A program made the translations under genes and the position numbers. Positions 17,390 to 26,524 of a stretch of 64,000 bases of DNA are shown here, piece by piece. Numbering within the stretch: the stretch's first letter is position 1; every line of letters starts with the position of its first letter. The notes below the pieces were generated by a model that ran no database searches, was not told the DNA's origin, and saw only the letters and a list, made by a program, of their open reading frames with translations. This DNA is from BCD1 sp965230565 (GTDB lineage Bacteria; Bacteroidota; Bacteroidia; Chitinophagales; Saprospiraceae), in NCBI GenBank assembly GCA_965230565.1, contig CBDDLH010000001.1, forward strand, positions 124,001-188,000, given 5' to 3'.

Positions 17390-18121
17390 ATGATCGAGAA
17401 AATGAAACATCAATATTCAATCACCTTATTTCTTGTTATTTTCATTTTTGCTTATTGTTCAAATCCAACCCAGGCGGTCAACCCTGTTAATAACAAAATT
17501 GAAAAAACATCAGAAATTCATTACCCCGAACTTCCTGACCATTCAGGTACCAGCCGGAAAAGTGAACTCACCTGGAAGGAAAAGCTGGCCTTGAAAATCA
17601 TTGAGAAAAAAATCAAAAAGGCCAGAAAAAAATGGTCAAAAGAAGGAAAATTTTCAACAAATATTACTCAGGAAGACCGCTGCCATACCCTAATTTTAAA
17701 AACCGGTGAGGAGTTAAAAGTGCTACTCTATAAGGTTACAGAAACGGAAGTAGTTTATAAACCATGCGGACAACCTGAAGGAGATGAAATAACGATCCCT
17801 ATTGAGGAAGTAGTTGAAATCAAAACAAAATATGGTCAGGTTATTTTTAAACATCCTGGATATGCAAACCTTAAATCAAAAAAGAAGTTGGAGGTATTTG
17901 CCCTTGCAGCACCATTATCTTCAATAATTGGATTAGCTTTATTTTTTACAGTATCTGCATGGAGTTTAATGTTTGTCGGTTTTTCTCTTCTTTTTATCCT
18001 TATCAGCATTACACGATTTCATAAAAACCCCGAAAAATACGGGGGAAGAGGGTTTATTATACTTGCTGTCATCCCTATTCTAATATTAATAGCCATGATT
18101 TTATTTTTCCCCATTCTTTGA
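17390..18121 (+). CDS. Tandem paralogue 2: exported or membrane protein with KSGEE-type domain
   Basis: 243 aa with the same layout as paralogue 1: signal peptide, LTWKEKLALKIIEKKIKKARKK helix, CHTLILKTGEELKVLLYKVTETEVVYKPCG domain, and C-terminal hydrophobic helices ending at Leu. A second Met four codons later (17402) matches the paralogue 1 start better. It follows paralogue 1 by 58 bp. A 53-nt block (17567-17619) is identical to paralogue 3 except for one base, much closer than the flanks. Confidence 0.8.
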   Translation: MIEKMKHQYSITLFLVIFIFAYCSNPTQAVNPVNNKIEKTSEIHYPELPDHSGTSRKSELTWKEKLALKIIEKKIKKARKKWSKEGKFSTNITQEDRCHTLILKTGEELKVLLYKVTETEVVYKPCGQPEGDEITIPIEEVVEIKTKYGQVIFKHPGYANLKSKKKLEVFALAAPLSSIIGLALFFTVSAWSLMFVGFSLLFILISITRFHKNPEKYGGRGFIILAVIPILILIAMILFFPIL

Positions 18122-18173
18122 CAAGAAGGCAGAACCTCTGCTTCTATTTCCAAATTGAAAAAATCCTTGTCTG

Positions 18174-18800
18174 ATGAAATTCATTCCAAAACAATTGATC
18201 TTTTTTCTCATTATTATTCTTTCCATTCTTTTCAGCATGCCTGGGCAGGCAGTCCACCCTGTAGGCAATGAAATTCAAATTACTGAGCTTTCCGATCAAT
18301 CAGAACCCAACTGTAAAAACGACCTCACCTGGAAGGAAAAGCTGGCCTTGAAACTCATTGAGAAAAAAATCAAAAAAGCGAAGAAGAAACTGGAAAAGGA
18401 AGGAAAAAATCCGACAAACTTCAGCCAGGAAAATCGCTGCTATACCATGGTGCTGAAAAATGGAGAGGAAAGAAAAATTCTTCTTATCAAGGTATCGGAA
18501 ACTGAGGTTATTTATAAACCCTGCGGAAACCCCGACTACCCTGACATTACTATTCCAAAAGAGGAAGTTGGTCAAATCAAGGACCAGTACAATAACCTGA
18601 TGTATAAAGCATCTGATTTTACGCCCCATGATCAGCAAAAAATGGGCAAAGTAGGTCTGGTTTTTTTAGCTGCCTTGATCTTTGGCTTACTTGGATTCAA
18701 GCTGGTATTAGCCTTACCTTTTTTAGCCATTATTCTATTCATAATGGCTGGTATTTTTGGATTGGTTAGTTTGATAACTTTGCTTCAGACTCATCTTTGA
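18174..18800 (+). CDS. Tandem paralogue 3: exported or membrane protein with KSGEE-type domain
   Basis: 208 aa, about 35 residues shorter than its two neighbours because of a shorter N-terminal linker and C-terminal membrane region. It has the same signal peptide, LTWKEKLALKLIEKKIKKAKKK helix and CYTMVLKNGEERKILLIKVSETEVIYKPCG domain. The three genes are 52-58 bp apart on one strand and probably form an operon. No enzyme motif is visible; two conserved Cys (before the domain strand and in KPCG) may form a disulfide after export. Confidence 0.8.
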   Translation: MKFIPKQLIFFLIIILSILFSMPGQAVHPVGNEIQITELSDQSEPNCKNDLTWKEKLALKLIEKKIKKAKKKLEKEGKNPTNFSQENRCYTMVLKNGEERKILLIKVSETEVIYKPCGNPDYPDITIPKEEVGQIKDQYNNLMYKASDFTPHDQQKMGKVGLVFLAALIFGLLGFKLVLALPFLAIILFIMAGIFGLVSLITLLQTHL

Positions 18801-19065
18801 AAATTTCAATATATATCTTCTCACTTTTTCAAACACCAATATACCATTGATTTGAATTCTTTTGACAACCTCCTCCGACCTCAATGGTTTCTAGCATTGA
18901 ATACCACTCCAAATGTCATATACTTACCAAATCAAGGGATTCTCAAATTTCACCATAGGGGATTCCCCACCCAAGCGGGTCATATTCAGAAAAATAAGGT
19001 ATAATTGTAACGGTTTTTAAACGACCTTTTTGATAACCGGCTTTAAACCACCATTTTACACTAGT

Positions 19066-19743
19066 ATGTCAAGATCACTCATCATCATTTTATTGTTGTT
19101 TCCGTTAGCCCTTTCCTCCCAGACTTTTTCATTCGACCCCGGAGCAGAAATCGTGGACCAGGTCAATTATGATGAATACAGCGTACACCAGATCGACATC
19201 CTCAATGAAACGGCTGACACCCTTCAACTTTCCTGGAAACTGGTTGAAAAAACTTTCCCGGAAGGATGGGAAGTCACCCTTTGCGATAATGTGGCCTGCT
19301 ATGGCGGCCTGCCCAATTCCAACGACTTCTACCCCATTTTTGACGACAATCATGGTTTTGTAAAACTTACCGTCAATCCTTACCAGATAGCCGGAACTCT
19401 TGAATTCCTGTTTCTCATCTTTCCTACAGGAAATCAAAATGACTTTGTAGAGATGCGGTTTTCGCTGACAGCAGGCGAAACAACAGCTACCAACGCTCCC
19501 ACTTCCGAATCAATAAAATTCTGGCCAAACCCGGTTTCAGAGACTCTGTATTTTAAAAACAATGACAGCATCCCCTTATTTGTCAACCTCACCAATATCA
19601 CCGGTCAAAGCTTACACTCACTCCATATTCAACCTCAAAGCCAACAAGAAATTTCTGTTGAGCACCTGGAAAATGGCATGTATTTTCTAAAATACTTTGC
19701 AGATGAAAAATTCCAGGGCGCTAGACCATTCATTAAACAATAA
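19066..19743 (+). CDS. Secreted T9SS cargo protein, unknown function
   Basis: 225 aa from the ATG at 19066 (MSRSLIIILLLFPLALSSQ, a clean signal peptide); the frame extends to 19030, but that would add 12 residues before it. The middle part (YSVHQIDILNETADTLQLSWKLVEKTFPEGWEVTLCDNVACY) resembles an Ig-like domain found in other T9SS cargo. The C-terminus is a sorting domain (FWPNPVSETLYF...ENGMYFLKYF). The gene ends 23 bp before the C25 peptidase gene, so co-expression is likely. Confidence 0.8.
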   Translation: MSRSLIIILLLFPLALSSQTFSFDPGAEIVDQVNYDEYSVHQIDILNETADTLQLSWKLVEKTFPEGWEVTLCDNVACYGGLPNSNDFYPIFDDNHGFVKLTVNPYQIAGTLEFLFLIFPTGNQNDFVEMRFSLTAGETTATNAPTSESIKFWPNPVSETLYFKNNDSIPLFVNLTNITGQSLHSLHIQPQSQQEISVEHLENGMYFLKYFADEKFQGARPFIKQ

Positions 19744-19766
19744 ATCATCAAAATAATCACCGCAAA

Positions 19767-22700
19767 ATGAGTTTTAGACACCTTTTCACTCTGCTGCTAT
19801 TGGGTCTCAGCATGAGCCTTTTGGCCCAATCCGGCAGCATTAGCAACGTTCAATTTATCAGCGAAACAGACCAGGCCATCCAACTGAAATTCCAATTGGA
19901 CGGCTTTACAACCAAAACAGTTCAAACAGACAACGGAGAAGCCGTAATTATTAATATTGACGAAGGAACGCCCTTATTAAAAAAAGGCGCTCCTGACCTG
20001 CCAAAATTAGCAGCCTCAGTCATCATTCCGGATAAAACCAATACTGGCGTAAGAATCGTTTCCTCTTCCTATGAGGATTTTCCAAACATTGAAGTGGCAC
20101 CGTCCAAAGGTAACCTGTATCGTAATGTGGATCCGGCTACGGTTCCTTTTGAATACAGCCCTATCTATCAGGAAAATGAATTCTTCCCACAAGATCTGGC
20201 CAAACTGAGAGCTCCTTTTGTCTTCCGTGATTTTCGCGGGCAAACCGTTATGGTCAACCCGGTTCAATACAACCCTGTAACCAATACCCTCAGAGTATAT
20301 TCAGAGATCGTTGTGGAGATCGTCAATATCGAAGGGCAAGCTACTAACACCATAAACAGAACTAATGGAAAACCGGCTGTCGCCAGTCAGTTTGAAAGCC
20401 TTTATGGAAACAGGTTTGTCAACTACGGCCAGCAGGGAGATCGCTATGATCGTGTTGATGAGTTGGGAAATATGTTGATCGTCACCGATGAAGCATATGA
20501 AGAAGCTATTCGTCCTTTTGTTGCCTGGAAGCAGCAAAAAGGTATCAAGACAGAAGTGGTGATGTTGAGTGAAATCGGAGAAACGGCAGAAGACGTAAGT
20601 AATTACGTAGCCGAATACTATGCAGAACATGGCCTGACATTCCTGCTCCTCATCGGAGATGAGAGTCAGGTACCCTCTACTTTTATTTCTAATGGCGGAG
20701 GTGACGGATATTGTGACAATTGTTATGGATATATCGAAGGTGATGACCATTATCCAGAGTTATTTGTAGGAAGACTGCCTTCTCACGACCTTGAAGAACT
20801 GGTACCTATGCTGGACAAAACCATGGAATACGAAATCACTCCTGACACTACGCAGGGAAATTGGTTTGGAACGGCTCTAGGTGCAGGTTCCAATGAAGGC
20901 CCTGGTGATGACGGTGAATATGATTACCAGCATTTGAATAATATCAAAATTGATCTGCTGGATTATACCTACGAGCGCGTTTATGAATTTTATGACGGAA
21001 CCCAATCCTCAGAATCTCCTGCACCGGAAGATTCCATCTCCGTTGACCAGAATGGCAACCCTTCTGCTGCGGATATTTCGGAAGCCGTTAATACAGGGAT
21101 CAGCCTTTATAATTATGTTGGCCATGGAGATCACTCTATTTTGGTTTCCGGAAGTTTTACCAATAATTCCATCAACAACCTGACCAATTCAGGAAAATAT
21201 CCGTTCCTTATCGCTGTTGCCTGCTGCGTGGGTGATTTTGATGAAACTTACGGCAATGGTGACTGTTTAGGTGAGCGCTGGATCAAAGCAACCGATAATA
21301 CAACGGGTGCCCCAACAGGAGGTATCGGTGGTACATTCTCCAGTGTACTGCAGAGCTGGTCTCCTCCGATGGAGGGCCAGGATGAGATGAACAAACTGAT
21401 CACGGAAACAGCCATTTACAATATTCGTCATACCCTCGGCGGAATCCTCATTCACGGAGGAGGTTCGATGATCGACAACTATGGAAATGGCGGTGATGAA
21501 ATGATGGACACCTGGAATTTGTTCGGTGACCCATCTGTAGAGTTGAGAACAGCTTTCCCTCAGGGGATGGAGGTTGCTCACGAGGAAAGTGTTTTCATCG
21601 GCACGCCTGAGATTGTCGTCAATTGTGATGTGGAAGAAGCACTGATAGGGCTATATTACCAGGATGGTTACCTCGGTTCCGCTGTGGTAGAAAACGGTGT
21701 GGCCACTATTCCTGTAGAAAGCCTTAATATCCCAGGTGAAATTACTGTTACGGCTAGCGCGCATAACAGAATTCCATACCAGGGTGTGATTCAGGTAGTT
21801 CCTGCTCAGGGTGCATTTCTTATTCTCAATGATTATCAGATTGACGACAGCACCGGAAATGCTAACGACGAAGTAGATTATGCAGAAACCATCCAGCTGG
21901 ATGTCAATCTGGCGAATGTTGGATTGGAAGTTGCCCCGGGCGTTGTAGCTACATTATCCACCGAGGATGAACTGATCAATATCCTCAACGGGGAAGCTAC
22001 CTGGGGAGATCTGGAAGACAGCACGGATATGACGCTGATCGCTGCTTACGAATTTGAAGTTTCCGACGATATTGAAGATGGTCATTTTGTCGACTTCCTT
22101 TTGGAAATGTCTTCCGATACCAATAGCTGGACAGGTCATATTTATGTAGAGGTCCTGGCTCCTGAACTCAAAGTAGGCGAGGCATCTATCGATGATTCAA
22201 CTTCCGGTAACGGCAACGGCCGTCTGGACGGCGGTGAGGTGGTGACGCTCAGCCTTCCGGCTCTGAACGAAGGGCACAGTGATTCTCCGGATGCGGTAGG
22301 AACATTGAGCACTTCGAGCCCGTACCTGACAATTTTGGGGAATGATAATGTCGATCTGGGTTCCATTGCCTGGGATGGATCTGAGGCCATGGCAGATTTC
22401 ACGCTTGAAATTGCCAACCAGGTTCCAAACGGCGCCACTGCTGAACTCGTTTATGAAGTCGTTGCCGGCAATTATACCGCACAGACGACTATTACCGTTT
22501 CCATGAACCTCATCGTAGAAGACTGGGAATCCAGTACATTTGAAACTTTCGAGTGGCAGAATGAATCCAATTCTCCATGGTTCATTTCTACCAATGATCC
22601 TTACAACGGAGAGTACTGTTCAGAATCCGGAGACATTGGCAATAACCAATCGACTGAACTGACCATTGAACTGGATGTCACCCAGGAAGGATATGTAGGA

Positions 22701-23222
22701 TTTTATCGCAAGACTTCCACTGAAGGGGATTGGGATTATCTGTATTTCCTGATCGATGATGAAGAACTGGCGGAATGGAGTGGCGAAGAAGCATGGGAAT
22801 ACTTTGAATTCCCAATTGATACCGGAATGCATACGGTAACCTGGATCTATGTAAAAGATCAGTGGGTTTCCAGTGGCCAGGATGCTGCGTGGGTTGATGA
22901 GATTGTTCTTCCTCCGCATGAGGTTGAAGATACCACCACGACGGGCATCAATGATCTTGAACTGGCTAATGTGCAGTTTGGCGTATCACCGAACCCTACA
23001 CATGACAATGCCATCGTACAACTCGATCTGGAAGAGACCACCAATGTTGATATTTCTCTGATGAATGCTCAGGGGATCAAATTAAGACAATTGGTCAATG
23101 ATTCCCTCGTTGCTTCGAGACATACTTTCAAAGTTGAAATGGAACAACTACCTACCGGTATTTATTTTGTAGTGCTGAAATCGGGAGAAAGTATTATGGT
23201 ACAGAAGGTGATGAAGGAGTAA
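19767..23222 (+). CDS. Gingipain-type C25 cysteine peptidase with T9SS sorting domain
   Basis: 1151 aa. Signal peptide (to LLAQSG), a propeptide-like N-terminal domain (about 20-220), then the peptidase C25 domain (about 230-600). The catalytic dyad is visible: His453 in YVGHGDH and Cys486 in VACCVGDF, aligning with the gingipain GHG and ACVNGDF motifs. The domain ends with WNLFGDPSVELR, also conserved in C25. Ig-like modules and a MAM/jelly-roll-like segment (about 920-1050) follow, then a sorting domain (FGVSPNPTHDNAIV...MVQKVMKE). It is predicted to be secreted and anchored on the cell surface, degrading proteins. Cleavage specificity cannot be read from sequence here. Confidence 0.93.
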   Translation: MSFRHLFTLLLLGLSMSLLAQSGSISNVQFISETDQAIQLKFQLDGFTTKTVQTDNGEAVIINIDEGTPLLKKGAPDLPKLAASVIIPDKTNTGVRIVSSSYEDFPNIEVAPSKGNLYRNVDPATVPFEYSPIYQENEFFPQDLAKLRAPFVFRDFRGQTVMVNPVQYNPVTNTLRVYSEIVVEIVNIEGQATNTINRTNGKPAVASQFESLYGNRFVNYGQQGDRYDRVDELGNMLIVTDEAYEEAIRPFVAWKQQKGIKTEVVMLSEIGETAEDVSNYVAEYYAEHGLTFLLLIGDESQVPSTFISNGGGDGYCDNCYGYIEGDDHYPELFVGRLPSHDLEELVPMLDKTMEYEITPDTTQGNWFGTALGAGSNEGPGDDGEYDYQHLNNIKIDLLDYTYERVYEFYDGTQSSESPAPEDSISVDQNGNPSAADISEAVNTGISLYNYVGHGDHSILVSGSFTNNSINNLTNSGKYPFLIAVACCVGDFDETYGNGDCLGERWIKATDNTTGAPTGGIGGTFSSVLQSWSPPMEGQDEMNKLITETAIYNIRHTLGGILIHGGGSMIDNYGNGGDEMMDTWNLFGDPSVELRTAFPQGMEVAHEESVFIGTPEIVVNCDVEEALIGLYYQDGYLGSAVVENGVATIPVESLNIPGEITVTASAHNRIPYQGVIQVVPAQGAFLILNDYQIDDSTGNANDEVDYAETIQLDVNLANVGLEVAPGVVATLSTEDELINILNGEATWGDLEDSTDMTLIAAYEFEVSDDIEDGHFVDFLLEMSSDTNSWTGHIYVEVLAPELKVGEASIDDSTSGNGNGRLDGGEVVTLSLPALNEGHSDSPDAVGTLSTSSPYLTILGNDNVDLGSIAWDGSEAMADFTLEIANQVPNGATAELVYEVVAGNYTAQTTITVSMNLIVEDWESSTFETFEWQNESNSPWFISTNDPYNGEYCSESGDIGNNQSTELTIELDVTQEGYVGFYRKTSTEGDWDYLYFLIDDEELAEWSGEEAWEYFEFPIDTGMHTVTWIYVKDQWVSSGQDAAWVDEIVLPPHEVEDTTTTGINDLELANVQFGVSPNPTHDNAIVQLDLEETTNVDISLMNAQGIKLRQLVNDSLVASRHTFKVEMEQLPTGIYFVVLKSGESIMVQKVMKE

Positions 23223-23236
23223 ATAACTGTACCTCG

Positions 23237-23602
23237 CTGGCGGCTAGGGCTTCTACACAAGTAACATAATAAAAATATATAATCTGTTTTATTTAAATTT
23301 TAACCCAATTCATTGTGTTTATTCAAAGTCAGGCTGCAAAAAACTGCCGAATGGCAGAATGAAGAAGGGAAAATGAACCTGCCGGAACCGCAAAACAGCA
23401 GAATGTCCAATATCCAATTTAGAATTGCCAAAAAAAACTTCTACATTGGTTATTCTGCGGTTCGAGATTCTGCGGTTCCGGCACGATTTTCTTGGTCATT
23501 CATTCATTTTTCACTTAAAACTGGAGGTTTTCTTGAAAACTCGACCAAAAACACATTATAAAAACAACTTATACTACTTGTGTAGAAGCCCTAGTCGCCA
23601 AC
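23237..23602. mobile_element. MITE-like element with 28-bp terminal inverted repeats
   Basis: The left end (23237-23264) and right end (23575-23602) are reverse complements over 28 bp with two mismatches, enclosing about 310 bp with no coding signature. Inside, a 12-bp segment GCCGGAACCGCA (from about 23381) is repeated in inverse as TGCGGTTCCGGC (about 23470-23481). The element fills nearly the whole spacer between the C25 peptidase and NADAR genes. I saw no clear target-site duplication, so it might instead be a large stem-forming intergenic element. Confidence 0.5.
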
Positions 23603-23610
23603 TGGGTATA

Positions 23611-24168
23611 TTATTCCGCTTCCTCGATTAATTTATCCCTCACAGTCATCAGCGCATACCCCAAAAGGTTCTTGCCTCTCCAGTTTTGCGGATATTCTAC
23701 GCCTTCATCTCCTTCTTTCATACCAATACCCCAGATCTGATCATACGGACTGGCTTCTACCAGTATTCGATCGCCGGTTCCAAGGAGAAATTCTTTTAAA
23801 TCATCGTGTTGGGAAAATTTTAAGTAATTCCCATTTTGGACAATCCGCTCGCAATGTTGGGCCCAGAAGGGAATATCAAAACCTTTGACCATTCTACCCA
23901 GTTTTTTGGCTTCGGGAGCTGTTCTCGATTCCAGGATACGTTCCATAATTTCCTGATCTTTGAACAATCTGGCTTTTTCTGCCATCATCCAATGTTCTGC
24001 CGTCAAATAATGAATGCCATTCCAGGAAAAACCTCGCTCAAACCACTGACTAAAACAGGATTTTCCGATGCTGCCATCTTTTCGTGGACGGTGGCCCCAG
24101 AAGAAAATATATTTTGGCAAAAGCCCCTTTTCCATTTGATCCCGGAGCCATTCATTGTTATAAATCAT
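23611..24168 (-). CDS. NADAR-family (YbiA-like) protein
   Basis: 185 aa. The conserved motifs are present: FFWGHRP near the N-terminus, CFSQWFERGFSWNGIHYLTAEHWMMAEKARLF in the middle, and ILVEASPYDQIWGIG plus NLLGYALMTVRDKL at the end. NADAR proteins hydrolyse N-glycosidic bonds in ADP-ribose-linked or riboflavin-pathway compounds; family members include YbiA and NADAR de-ADP-ribosylases. Which substrate applies here cannot be decided. It is a single gene between the MITE-like element and the sulfur operon, on the same strand as that operon. Confidence 0.9.
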   Translation of the reverse strand: MIYNNEWLRDQMEKGLLPKYIFFWGHRPRKDGSIGKSCFSQWFERGFSWNGIHYLTAEHWMMAEKARLFKDQEIMERILESRTAPEAKKLGRMVKGFDIPFWAQHCERIVQNGNYLKFSQHDDLKEFLLGTGDRILVEASPYDQIWGIGMKEGDEGVEYPQNWRGKNLLGYALMTVRDKLIEEAE

Positions 24169-24261
24169 TTAGTGTAGTTTTTTTACAAAACAAAACCAAG
24201 ATACAATCATTATAGTTCCTTAAAAACAATGAATCCATGGTCTGAATCAAGACCTTAAAGA

Positions 24262-24303
24262 CATAAAAAGAAGAAACCAGCCCCAAACATTGAGACTGGC
24301 CTC
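24262..24303 (-). terminator. Predicted terminator after the sulfur operon
   Basis: An 8-bp stem with two G-U pairs (24303-24296 with 24280-24273) followed on the minus strand by a T-rich stretch. It lies about 95 bp after the last operon gene. Confidence 0.45.
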
Positions 24304-24395
24304 TTCCTTTTATTCAAACAATTATCATCAATTAACCATTACCATTCAAATACGTACCCACTCAAGCCTGCAAACTGAAGACTGGTGACTAAAGG

Positions 24396-25040
24396 TTAAC
24401 ACCCTTCTTCTTCCTCAACTTCCTCAACAACCTTTTTGGGCACAACTTTCACGACTTTTTTCTTAACCGGTTTCGGCTGCGGAGGAGCTTCCGTCACTTT
24501 CTGAAGATCGTAGATTTCCTTCTCTGCTTCTTTAAGAATGCTGGTATAATCATAAATAGCAGCATCGCCAATTATTCTGAGGCTATCAGCCATTTGAGCA
24601 GCATAACCTCCCTGAAGCACCTTAAAGTTGGAGTACCCCAGTTGACGGAGAACCATCCAAGGGCCATTGGCCTCCAGGTGTTCCTGCCCGTACAGGACAT
24701 AGGTTATTGAATTATCTTCAAATAAATTGAGATTTTCTTTTTGCAGCAATGTATGATTCGGAATATTCAATGCCCCCTCAAGGTGACCAATATTAAAATC
24801 ATATTTATTCCGCAAGTCAACGAATTTGACCTTAGAATTATCCGCCGAAATGAGTTCCTTTGCTGCTTCGGGGCTAACCAGGTAATCCGCCTCCAGGATC
24901 TGGCTTAGCATATCTTCATTACTTACCTTATATTTGAATTTAGGCTTACCGATCGTCAATAAACCAATGACAATAAATGCAGTAAAAGCAGCTACCGCAA
25001 TTGTCAATCTTCTTATGTTAGATAGTGGTCTGTCTGGCAT
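24396..25040 (-). CDS. Membrane-anchored rhodanese-like protein B lacking the catalytic Cys, with C-terminal EEEEGC tail
   Basis: 214 aa. One N-terminal transmembrane helix (about 11-29) puts the rest outside the cytoplasm. A rhodanese fold covers about 50-150 (VKFVDLRNKYDFNIGHLEGALNIPNH...GPWMVLRQLGYSNFKVLQGGYAAQ). Where an active rhodanese has the CxxGxR loop, this protein has VLYGQEHLEANG: no cysteine. A Pro/Lys linker leads to the tail PKKVVEEVEEEEGC, whose last residue is the only Cys in the protein. Rhodanese A has the identical tail. It is the last gene of the seven-gene sulfur operon. A role as sulfur carrier or docking subunit is inferred. Confidence 0.85.
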   Translation of the reverse strand: MPDRPLSNIRRLTIAVAAFTAFIVIGLLTIGKPKFKYKVSNEDMLSQILEADYLVSPEAAKELISADNSKVKFVDLRNKYDFNIGHLEGALNIPNHTLLQKENLNLFEDNSITYVLYGQEHLEANGPWMVLRQLGYSNFKVLQGGYAAQMADSLRIIGDAAIYDYTSILKEAEKEIYDLQKVTEAPPQPKPVKKKVVKVVPKKVVEEVEEEEGC

Positions 25041-25054
25041 AACTTTAGATTTTG

Positions 25055-25116
25055 TTACTGGTTACAAGTTGCTGGTTGCTGGTTGCTGGTTAACTAGTAA
25101 CTTGTAACCAGCAACT
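25055..25116. repeat. Heptamer array with inverted complement between the two rhodanese genes
   Basis: Six 7-bp steps of TTGCTGG/TTACTGG type run into an inverted segment of the same family; CTGGTTACAAGTT and its exact complement form 13-bp arms. It fills the spacer between the two rhodanese genes and could form an RNA hairpin in the operon transcript. Confidence 0.8.
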
Positions 25117-25120
25117 CAAA

Positions 25121-25792
25121 TTAACATCCTTCTTCCTCTTCTACTTCTTCGACAACTTTTTTAGGAATTACTTTTACTTTCTTCTTGGCCACAACCGGTG
25201 CAGTTTTCTGTTTTTCAACAAAAACATCCGGCTGTATTTCCACACTTCCTCCTGCAAAGTAGCGACGAGCAGCCATTCTGCGATTATAAAGTTCCAAATC
25301 TGATTGGGAATACTCCTCAGAAGGTTTAACAGGCTTCATAATGGTTTCCACCCATTCAGTCAATCCGCCTTTCATCACGTATATGTTCGGATAATCGGCT
25401 CTTCTTAACAGCACCCATACCTGCTCACTGATCTCATCATTATTGGCATAAAAAACCTTTTGCAACTCCGCTCTTTTCAGGTACTGATCATTTTCCTCTT
25501 TGAGAATATCTTTGAAAGGAATATTTATGGAACCCTCCATGGAAAACTGCTCATATTCCTCCGGACTTCTCAGATCAACCAACAATAGAGAAGGATCCTG
25601 GTTAATGATAAGATCCGCTACATCATCCACTGTCAGAAAACGGGTATTGTCATCCAACTCCATCAACAATTTATCAGCAGATAATTCTTTGGTATTTGAT
25701 GCCTCCGGTAAAAAGATCAAGCCTCCCGAAAGTATTATGGCCAGCGCCATGAGAAACAAATACCTTTTCCTAATATGAAATGGTTTACTCAT
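25121..25792 (-). CDS. Membrane-anchored rhodanese-like protein A lacking the catalytic Cys, with C-terminal EEEEGC tail
   Basis: 223 aa. One N-terminal transmembrane helix (about 9-28), then a rhodanese fold (about 50-150; SLLLVDLRSPEEYEQFSMEGSINIPFKD...VWVLLRRADYPNIYVMKGGLTEW). The active-site loop reads VFYANNDEISEQ with no Cys. The C-terminus ends PKKVVEEVEEEEGC, the same 14 residues as rhodanese B, and the terminal residue is its only Cys. Between the two genes 8 of the 14 tail codons differ and every difference is synonymous, which argues for selection on the tail. It follows the YeeE/YedE genes in the operon. Confidence 0.85.
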   Translation of the reverse strand: MSKPFHIRKRYLFLMALAIILSGGLIFLPEASNTKELSADKLLMELDDNTRFLTVDDVADLIINQDPSLLLVDLRSPEEYEQFSMEGSINIPFKDILKEENDQYLKRAELQKVFYANNDEISEQVWVLLRRADYPNIYVMKGGLTEWVETIMKPVKPSEEYSQSDLELYNRRMAARRYFAGGSVEIQPDVFVEKQKTAPVVAKKKVKVIPKKVVEEVEEEEGC

Positions 25793-25882
25793 TTTTGATT
25801 ATTTATTCGATCTTTAATTGAGAAGTAACTGACTACAATTTACCTCTATTTTTATCACTTTTCAAATTTGTTAACCGCCTGA

Positions 25883-26473
25883 TTAATATTCTACTTTCTT
25901 AACCCTGCGCATAACAAAAGTTGCCACCATAAACACTATCAAAGCCATCATAGTGAATAAGAAAGCAAATAATCCACTGGAAATACCCAGCGACTCATGA
26001 ACTCTTAGTCTGCCCATATTGGAACTATAATAGAAATCCTCGATGAGCGGGAAGGCTTCGGAAAAGAGCATAATGCCGGCAAAGGCGCCAACCACAAAAA
26101 CGATAGCATCAATTTTTCCGATAGCGGCAGCACACATACTGGTTCCCGGACAAAAACCACCGAGGACAAATCCTAATCCCATGATCACTCCACCGGTAAT
26201 AATAGGCCAAAAATAGGTAGGCATAACATATAATCTGCTTATGTCCACCCAACCCATGTAATTGAAATACAGCAATCCTACCATGGCAGTTACGGATGCA
26301 GTGAAGAATACACGAACAACCGTAAAATCATATCCGTAAAATGAACCCACCAATTTTCTGGAAGTGGAAAATCCGGAAGCTTCCAATATCATTCCGAAGA
26401 AAAATCCCAGAACCACTGCTATCGCATATGCCCATCCTTCTTCTATAAAACCATTAGGAATTAAAGGTCCCAT
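25883..26473 (-). CDS. YeeE/YedE-family sulfur transporter, second half-protein
   Basis: 196 aa with about five transmembrane helices. The family hallmark is GGFCPGTSMCAAAIGK (about 105-120), containing the conserved Cys of the CPGTS motif; a second hydrophobic half follows. YeeE/YedE proteins (TsuA is the characterised example) carry thiosulfate or related sulfur compounds across the inner membrane through conserved cysteines. Here the transporter is encoded as two half-length genes, this one and the frameshifted 26525-27051, an arrangement known for PmpA/PmpB-type pairs. Its place between the oxidoreductase and rhodanese genes supports a sulfur role. Confidence 0.87.
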   Translation of the reverse strand: MGPLIPNGFIEEGWAYAIAVVLGFFFGMILEASGFSTSRKLVGSFYGYDFTVVRVFFTASVTAMVGLLYFNYMGWVDISRLYVMPTYFWPIITGGVIMGLGFVLGGFCPGTSMCAAAIGKIDAIVFVVGAFAGIMLFSEAFPLIEDFYYSSNMGRLRVHESLGISSGLFAFLFTMMALIVFMVATFVMRRVKKVEY

Positions 26474-26524
26474 AATTAGTCATTTTTTAAATTTATTAAT
26501 TCATTCATCACATCAAAACTCCGG

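Noticed and set aside
23313..23561. 82-codon ORF inside the inverted-repeat element
   Set aside because: Runs through the inner inverted repeats; no transposase motif.
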